Part shown: piece by piece, positions 31,432 through 36,417 of the stretch
Layout: every line of letters starts with the position of its first letter
Numbering within the stretch: position 1 is the first letter of the stretch
IMG/VR virus record: IMGVR_UViG_3300021087_000039
Location: 1 to 36,417 of that record
Direction: 5' to 3' (one strand)
Length of the DNA stretch: 36,417 nt
From: a virus
Notes under the pieces: model-generated
Database searches by the model: none
Told to the model about the DNA's origin: nothing
What the model saw: only the letters and a program-made list of their open reading frames with translations
Position numbers and translations under genes: made by a program

Positions 31432-32087
31432 CAGTCTGCCTCAAGGAAGGAAGTCGTTCCCGCTGATCCCGTTCCAGCGCCAGCGGCACTAAGCGTATAC
31501 GAATGGGTCTTATCCGAAGAAATCAAAATCACCGCACCGCCACCGGCATTACCGGACGCCGTAGCCACAACACTCCCGGCACCCGACAGATAGCGAGCGG
31601 CGACAATCACCACGCCACCTCCATAGTTGGTGCCGTCACCGGCACCACCTTTCAAAAGGTTGATGGTCCCATTACTGGGATCAAACGAGTAGCCGTCAAC
31701 TGCATTCAGAGGATTCCGATACCACTTTGACCCACCCAACGCAGCAGTAGGAGCAGTCGCCGTATAACTTGCTGAAGCCCCACCCAACGAATTCGTCACA
31801 TTGGCATCCTGAGTTCCGATACCCAGCGAACCCTGTGCGGAAGGCCCAGCGGCCATTCCCAGCGTTCCATTTAGATACAGATTCCGCTGAACGAATACCC
31901 TGTATCCAGCGGTTGTTAGGGTAATGCCGGAATTTATCGTCAAATCCAGATAGTACATATCCGCAGTCAACGAAGTATTAGTGCTGATCGTTACAACAGC
32001 GTCTTCACCGCTCCCGAAAATATGCGATGGCGAATCATAAAAATCCGCTAAAGCATCAGGAGCGCCTATTCGGACCAGCCGCCCCAT
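31431..32087 (-). CDS. Glycine-rich fibre protein, short paralogue
   Basis: 218 residues. IFGSGEDAVVTISTNTSLTADMYYLDLTI, more briefly the GSGEDAVVT and ADMYYLDLTI blocks, and YRVFVQRNLYLNGTLG match the N-terminal domain of the 29917 product, so this is a paralogue without the His/Glu/Gly repeats. A Gly-rich part (LKGGAGDGTNYGGGVVIVAAR, SGNAGGGAVILIS) forms the rest. The gene is coupled to the longer paralogue (stop overlaps its ATG) and is probably a structural fibre or tip component. Confidence 0.8.
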   Translation of the reverse strand: MGRLVRIGAPDALADFYDSPSHIFGSGEDAVVTISTNTSLTADMYYLDLTINSGITLTTAGYRVFVQRNLYLNGTLGMAAGPSAQGSLGIGTQDANVTNSLGGASASYTATAPTAALGGSKWYRNPLNAVDGYSFDPSNGTINLLKGGAGDGTNYGGGVVIVAARYLSGAGSVVATASGNAGGGAVILISSDKTHSYTLSAAGAGTGSAGTTSFLEAD

Positions 32088-32089
32088 TA

Positions 32090-32422
32090 TTACGCCTCCT
32101 GAATACCGAAAGAATGAATTGTTACGGCGCTAGCAACACTCGCAGAACCAGATATAAAATCTCCAGTTGCCATAACCGCGGACATGTTCACAAAAATCGT
32201 GGACTTAGAATCAACCGGAACGTCGTACAACACGGCGTTCGCCACACCTGCGGTTCCACCATTAGGTACCAAATAAAGTGAAACCGTTCGATTGATTGCC
32301 GTTGTATTACACAGTGCCACCTGTTTCAGGATCGTCGTCGTACTACCCGGAACCGTATACAGGGTCGCTGCCGAGTTGCCCAACTGCGACGGCGCGTGCA
32401 ACTTAGTCTGAGTCATTGCCAT
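32090..32422 (-). CDS. Small phage structural protein
   Basis: 110 residues. SAATLYTVPGSTTTILKQVALCN, briefly the LYTVP and TTILKQVALCN blocks, YLVPNGGTAGVANAVLYD, and a VMATGDFISGSASVAS stretch are the hallmarks of a small beta-rich virion protein very common near tail genes in marine phages. Its exact position in the particle is not known to me. The start overlaps the stop of the upstream tail gene. Confidence 0.8.
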   Translation of the reverse strand: MAMTQTKLHAPSQLGNSAATLYTVPGSTTTILKQVALCNTTAINRTVSLYLVPNGGTAGVANAVLYDVPVDSKSTIFVNMSAVMATGDFISGSASVASAVTIHSFGIQEA

Positions 32423-33114
32423 TAGACAGTAACCTCCATATGGAACATCGTCTCTAGATCACCAAGCGTACCACTGGTGGTTGTTAAATTCGTATCAGTA
32501 GCATAACTATACGATAGAATCTTGTCTTCAATGGCAGCAGAAGTCATAACGGACGTATCGTTGTTAGCAAACGCCTCGCCAGACGACTGAACAGCAGCAA
32601 TTCCAATACTGTCCAACGTTAATGTTCCTGCAATCGTCACATCGTCAGGCAACCCCACCGTTGCAACACCCGACGCCGTGGACACATTGACCTCATTAGC
32701 CGTCCCAGCGACGCTTAAAACAACGTCAGACCACGCCAAACCAGTGCCCGCCGTGGAATCCGCAGTCAATACCTGATTATTAGTACCAACTCCCAACCTG
32801 ATCGGTGTATTAGCCGCCGAAGCAGCGTAAATGTCACCCTTGGTAGTCAGGGTAGTTCCACGAACCTCAGTACCATCAACCACCAAAACCCATGTTGAAT
32901 CGTTGGTGGAATAAACCTTCAACGAATTGTCGGCAGAGTTGTAATGGAAAAACCCGGCCGTGGTTCCAGAGGCGGCACTGCTGCTTTCTGACCATCCAGC
33001 GGCGTTCGTGTTGAGATTCGTAAAAGCGTCGTTGAACTGGACGCGCGTGAATGAATCCAAACTGGATGACCAGTTCGGCAATGAACCAAATCTATTTCCG
33101 TAGGTGATCGTCAT
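32422..33114 (-). CDS. Tail-fibre/tail-associated protein
   Basis: 230 residues. It contains FTRVQFNDAFTNLN, a FFHYNSADNSLKVYSTNDSTW fibre-type segment and SVAGTANEVNVS followed by GLPDDVTIAGTLTL, the same cassette as in the 1200-residue fibre. TAAIEDKI-type and LGDLETMFHMEVTV ends complete it. TAGGAG lies about 8 nt before the ATG. It is probably a short fibre or connector in the tail module. Confidence 0.8.
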   Translation of the reverse strand: MTITYGNRFGSLPNWSSSLDSFTRVQFNDAFTNLNTNAAGWSESSSAASGTTAGFFHYNSADNSLKVYSTNDSTWVLVVDGTEVRGTTLTTKGDIYAASAANTPIRLGVGTNNQVLTADSTAGTGLAWSDVVLSVAGTANEVNVSTASGVATVGLPDDVTIAGTLTLDSIGIAAVQSSGEAFANNDTSVMTSAAIEDKILSYSYATDTNLTTTSGTLGDLETMFHMEVTV

Positions 33115-33142
33115 AACGTTACTCCTAAGTAGATACTACACT

Positions 33143-36100
33143 TTAAGTAGGCAGTGTTATCCGCACTCTTTCCATATCTGTCGCCGACATTGCCTCTTTA
33201 AACACTGCAAAGTGGTTGAATTGCCAGCCCGGCTCGTCATCTGTGTGAACAATAACACTCGCGTCAGAATTGCCTACACGGGAAACCAAACTTCCAACCG
33301 TCGTGTCCGCCACATCCTGAACTTTGGTTCCATTTGCATACATAATAAACTTATTATTGGGAACATCTCGAACAAGCCCAATATGATTCCACTGCCCGAT
33401 GCGTGAAGAGTCATCCCAAGTCACACTTACGGTTCCCCCGGCAGGCGAAGAGGAATCGTACTGTTCCGTGAGAATCCCGATTACATCATCACCGTTGAAC
33501 TTCAACATGAAGTTTGGATGTTTGAATACAAAATCATCATTTCCACTGTCAGTTTTGAACCGACGATAATGAAATGAAATACTTACTGCCGTATCTCGTC
33601 CAATCGTCAAGTTGGGGGCCATCGCTCCCCCCTCACGATTCAACTGGAATAAATCTCTATCAATAATCGCAGAATGCTCATACGCATCAGCAGCCTCCCA
33701 TGCACGATTAATGGTCCATGTTCCGCCTGTCGTATCAGTCCCAGTGCTTGTCGTTATCGTATGCGTCAACGCGATACTAGGCAAAAATGTGTAGGTTTTA
33801 GTCCCAACGGCAGCAATCTGAGTGATCTGTTTACCCCCATACGTTCCGGCATTCCAAGTAATCGTGGTTACACCCGTTCCAGTACCCGTAGCCGTCGTGC
33901 CATTCGTATAAGTGACGGTCCAGTTATAGGTATCATTATCCATTCCAGACACCACAATGCTGTCGCCAGAACTGCTCTGATTGCCCAAGTACAAATAATC
34001 GGTTCCCGTATGAGGTAAGCCAATCCAGTTGGAAATAGGCAAAGGACCGGCCTCATAATCAATGATATAAGACACATCAGCATTAAGAGTGGCGCTCTGA
34101 GTAAATGTATCTATTCCGTCATACAGCGTAGGAGTAGTTGTGCTACTGCTCGTCATGTTCAAATCTATACATGTTGACAAAGTGAAACCAGCATATTGGC
34201 TATCCAATATTCCATCATTCACGATGGCCCGATAGCCCACAATCCCGTTCTCGCCGTGATTTACTTGAAAGAATTGGGCAGTAAACGAAGTAGAGAAAAC
34301 ATTTGGAGAAGACTGCGATGCCGAAGTGATCAGGTGAGAGGTGGGATGACAGACATCAATCAATGACGGACCAGCATAAAACTTCGTCGTTGATGCACCG
34401 ACAGAAAATCGCACCCAACGATCTCCCACAGTGGTGAAATCGTATTCAATAGGATGGGTTGAGGAACTGTAAACATCCGATGAAACAGACCCCGACGCGC
34501 CAGTCAGATATTTGAGAATGCCATTCGATGCATCAATTGTGCAAGCCCTGTAGTTGGCATTGCCAGAAGTCCCCTGTTGGAACAAGATAAGATTAGAACT
34601 ATTACCGTAACTAACATCACTGATATGGAACAAGTAGTCACAATCTGTTCCCGTGAGACCTGTTGAAACTGTTGCAGATTGCATATAAGCCTTCGATCCA
34701 GTGACACCACTCGGATAGAAAGAAAATCCCGTGCTGTACCGTGATCCTGCAATAATTCCGTAACGAGAATCCTTAGAATCAATCGCTGTGCCCGCTGTCA
34801 ATAATGAAACATGCCTACCTGAACCTGTTACATCCGGCACGGCCGCACAGGCGCTATCTCCAAACTTGAAAACAGTGTCATCATTGGCTGTAACTCCAGC
34901 ACCCGGCACGTTCTTCTCTAGAATGTCCTTCGCTTCAAAAGCGAACACCCCAGCGTCTCGCGGCTTGCCAGACTGTGTGCCGGTAACACCCATAGAAAGC
35001 GTCGGATTCATTTCCGTTTCGACACGAATCCCATCTGGATCTGGATCTACTTCCGTATCAAAAACATGCTTAACCAAGAGCGGAGATTCCCGGTCATGCG
35101 TTTTGATCCTATGAAAATAATTGTCCGGTGTAGTTGTATCCAAAATCGTTTTCAAATATTCCCGCATCCAATACGGCTTACCAGTGTTCAAGCCATTAAA
35201 AGAATTTTGAATCTGATCTCGATATGATTGGATATCCTCATAAGAGGCCGATCTGACCTTCGCCCATTGAGCGGAGTCGCTCGCAACGTCCTCATTATCA
35301 ACTAGGTCTATTTTTTGCCACGTTGTTGAATCAGTAGATTCAATCCACCCGGGGAGCGACAACCACATACTCATGCCCGTAAATGGATTGACCAGTTCAA
35401 CCCCAACGAGTTGAGCCAACCATCTGAGATTATCTTTATGAAGTTGCTGAGGATCCGTTAGTGCCGATTTGCTTTCAGTGTTTGTTATCGAATCAGTTGA
35501 CCTTCTATAGTTCCAAGTTCTTGTTTCTTCACCAATAATACTTCCAGAAGCAAAAGCCGCAGACATCAACTTTTTCAACATCCGCACATGGTTCTGAGAT
35601 GCATTATCTAGATTGCTATCAGCATCTCTAAGAAAATCAGGAAGCAAGTCGTATGTATTATTTAATGTAACATTCGAAAGCATCAATGATAAATCTACAG
35701 CGAACACATCTGACAAAACAAATGCCTGATTTGCAGCAGTCGCAGCGTCAACCGAAAAAATCAATCTGGCGTAGTTGGCATCGGACGGAACCCAAAACTG
35801 TTTCTGACCATGATCCGGTGGCCCTTCTCGAAAACCAAACTTCATACTAGCCGCAGACAAGGAAGTCCCTAAAGCATATGTTTTAGTAGCGTCGGCCGGA
35901 AGTTCATACGCAACTCCATGGATATCTGTTGATGAAACCCATGCCCCATCAACCACCTTTTCCCCAATCGGATCTATCGAACTGCCCCCTCCAGCAACTG
36001 TGACAGTGAAATATTCAATCTCTAATGTTGCCGTTTTTTCCGCATAGGCAGAACCAATAGTAACAATTCCATTCATTCCATAACTCTTGGTATAATCAAC

Positions 36101-36301
36101 AGGAAACAGAGGAGATGTGACCGTTACCACCCCAGCAGCCGAAGAGGTGACTAGTAGGCCATCCTTGCCCACCCCACTCCCCAATCTTGTTTCCTGATAG
36201 CCCAAAGAAGCAGTAGTACGAAGTGTTGCATTCGTCGCCGACCAAAGAGAAGAATTAAATACAACCCCATTTGATTCTAATAAATTGATTGGATCAGCCA
36301 T
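33143..36301 (-). CDS. Large tail protein with P2 gpI-like segment and LamG-like C-terminus
   Basis: 1052 residues. Residues 1-210 are beta-rich. Residues 217-420 (YDLLPDFLRDADSNLDN, QLHKDNLRWLAQLVGVELV, W-M-R-E-Y-L-K-T-I-L-D) resemble tail protein I/baseplate wedge proteins (LP-x-x-L-R-D ... LR-W-L-A-x-x-x-G). The middle is variable and beta-rich. The last 180 residues look like a concanavalin/LamG fold: VSISFHYRRFKTD, GQWNHIGLVRDVPNNKFIMYANG, FNHFAVFKEAMSATDMERV. The combination suggests a baseplate protein with a carbohydrate-binding outer part. It follows the edge-truncated gene by one nt. Confidence 0.8.
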   Translation of the reverse strand: MADPINLLESNGVVFNSSLWSATNATLRTTASLGYQETRLGSGVGKDGLLVTSSAAGVVTVTSPLFPVDYTKSYGMNGIVTIGSAYAEKTATLEIEYFTVTVAGGGSSIDPIGEKVVDGAWVSSTDIHGVAYELPADATKTYALGTSLSAASMKFGFREGPPDHGQKQFWVPSDANYARLIFSVDAATAANQAFVLSDVFAVDLSLMLSNVTLNNTYDLLPDFLRDADSNLDNASQNHVRMLKKLMSAAFASGSIIGEETRTWNYRRSTDSITNTESKSALTDPQQLHKDNLRWLAQLVGVELVNPFTGMSMWLSLPGWIESTDSTTWQKIDLVDNEDVASDSAQWAKVRSASYEDIQSYRDQIQNSFNGLNTGKPYWMREYLKTILDTTTPDNYFHRIKTHDRESPLLVKHVFDTEVDPDPDGIRVETEMNPTLSMGVTGTQSGKPRDAGVFAFEAKDILEKNVPGAGVTANDDTVFKFGDSACAAVPDVTGSGRHVSLLTAGTAIDSKDSRYGIIAGSRYSTGFSFYPSGVTGSKAYMQSATVSTGLTGTDCDYLFHISDVSYGNSSNLILFQQGTSGNANYRACTIDASNGILKYLTGASGSVSSDVYSSSTHPIEYDFTTVGDRWVRFSVGASTTKFYAGPSLIDVCHPTSHLITSASQSSPNVFSTSFTAQFFQVNHGENGIVGYRAIVNDGILDSQYAGFTLSTCIDLNMTSSSTTTPTLYDGIDTFTQSATLNADVSYIIDYEAGPLPISNWIGLPHTGTDYLYLGNQSSSGDSIVVSGMDNDTYNWTVTYTNGTTATGTGTGVTTITWNAGTYGGKQITQIAAVGTKTYTFLPSIALTHTITTSTGTDTTGGTWTINRAWEAADAYEHSAIIDRDLFQLNREGGAMAPNLTIGRDTAVSISFHYRRFKTDSGNDDFVFKHPNFMLKFNGDDVIGILTEQYDSSSPAGGTVSVTWDDSSRIGQWNHIGLVRDVPNNKFIMYANGTKVQDVADTTVGSLVSRVGNSDASVIVHTDDEPGWQFNHFAVFKEAMSATDMERVRITLPT

Positions 36302-36302
36302 T

Positions 36303-36417
36303 TTACGAAACCGTAATAGTCAAAGTGCTTGGATAAGTCAACATCCCCAAACGGTTCATACGAATATCGCCGATCAAACCACCAGTACCATCCGTGACAT
36401 TGGAGGCCAATACTTCC
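36303..36417 (-). CDS. Partial virion protein (C-terminus only), probable baseplate component
   Basis: Only the last 37 codons are in the window, ending at TAA (36303-36305). The visible end reads EVLASNVTDGTGGLIGDIR, then MNRLGMLTYPSTLTITVS. The tight spacing to the next tail gene (1 nt) supports a real gene. Its place before a gpI-like gene would suit a baseplate J-like protein, but 37 residues are too few to confirm. Confidence 0.5.
   Translation of the reverse strand, partial: EVLASNVTDGTGGLIGDIRMNRLGMLTYPSTLTITVS

Noticed and set aside
1-36417. tRNA, rRNA or other structured RNA genes
   Set aside because: Nearly all sequence is covered by convincing coding regions and I saw no cloverleaf-like pattern in the few gaps; a tRNA scan would be needed to be certain.

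Overview
The window looks like part of the genome of a tailed phage, or a closely related prophage, about 36 kb long, tightly packed with genes and with no RNA genes. Phage identity rests on a run of virion genes on the minus strand: a baseplate-like C-terminus at the right edge, a tail protein with a P2 gpI-like segment, glycine-rich fibre proteins and several tail-fibre proteins with repeats. It also rests on a small r1t-type holin-like protein. The tail proteins fit a contractile-tailed virus, but no sheath, terminase, capsid or polymerase gene is present to prove it. A PASTA domain, the r1t-like holin and a lipoprotein with a Thr-rich linker after its lipobox are typical of Gram-positive, especially actinobacterial, biology. 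A marine actinobacterial host is my inference, not something the sequence proves.

Layout. 1-5044 (minus): a giant, incomplete, extremely acidic and Trp-rich lipoprotein, then a membrane protein and a holin-like protein. 5045-5224: a divergent gap holding the leader of the plus-strand operon. 5225-10570 (plus): four small unknown genes, a methyltransferase-like protein, three tandem related 2-oxoglutarate/Fe(II) (2OG) oxygenases and a SAM methyltransferase. 10542-19112 (minus, meeting the plus operon head-on with a 29-bp overlap): a second enzyme array with six more 2OG oxygenases (two TauD-like), a Rossmann dehydrogenase-like protein, two DUF6065-like proteins, a redoxin-like protein without the usual cysteine and a glutathione-peroxidase-like protein. 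19122-26089 (minus): a PASTA protein with 21 FPPx repeats, and tail-fibre genes. 26163-29914 (minus): an enzyme cassette set among virion genes, holding a tryptophan-halogenase-like flavoenzyme, a third DUF6065-like protein, two prolyl-4-hydroxylase-like 2OG oxygenases and a small unknown. 29917-36417 (minus): His/Glu/Gly-repeat and Gly-rich fibre proteins and tail proteins.

The striking point is enzymatic: eleven 2OG/Fe(II) oxygenase genes, one flavin halogenase-like gene, two methyltransferase-like genes, a dehydrogenase-like gene, two thioredoxin-fold genes and three related unknowns in about 23 kb, interleaved with structural genes. Three neighbouring proteins are long low-complexity repeats rich in residues such enzymes could alter: Pro/Phe (FPPx), His/Glu/Gly, and Trp/Asp/Glu. 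My main hypothesis is a phage-encoded oxidative tailoring system that hydroxylates, halogenates or methylates virion or surface-exposed repeat proteins. Small-molecule, glycan or nucleotide modification remain alternatives. One oxygenase (9028-9786) has Thr where the iron-binding Asp should be, a change at the position altered in non-haem iron halogenases.
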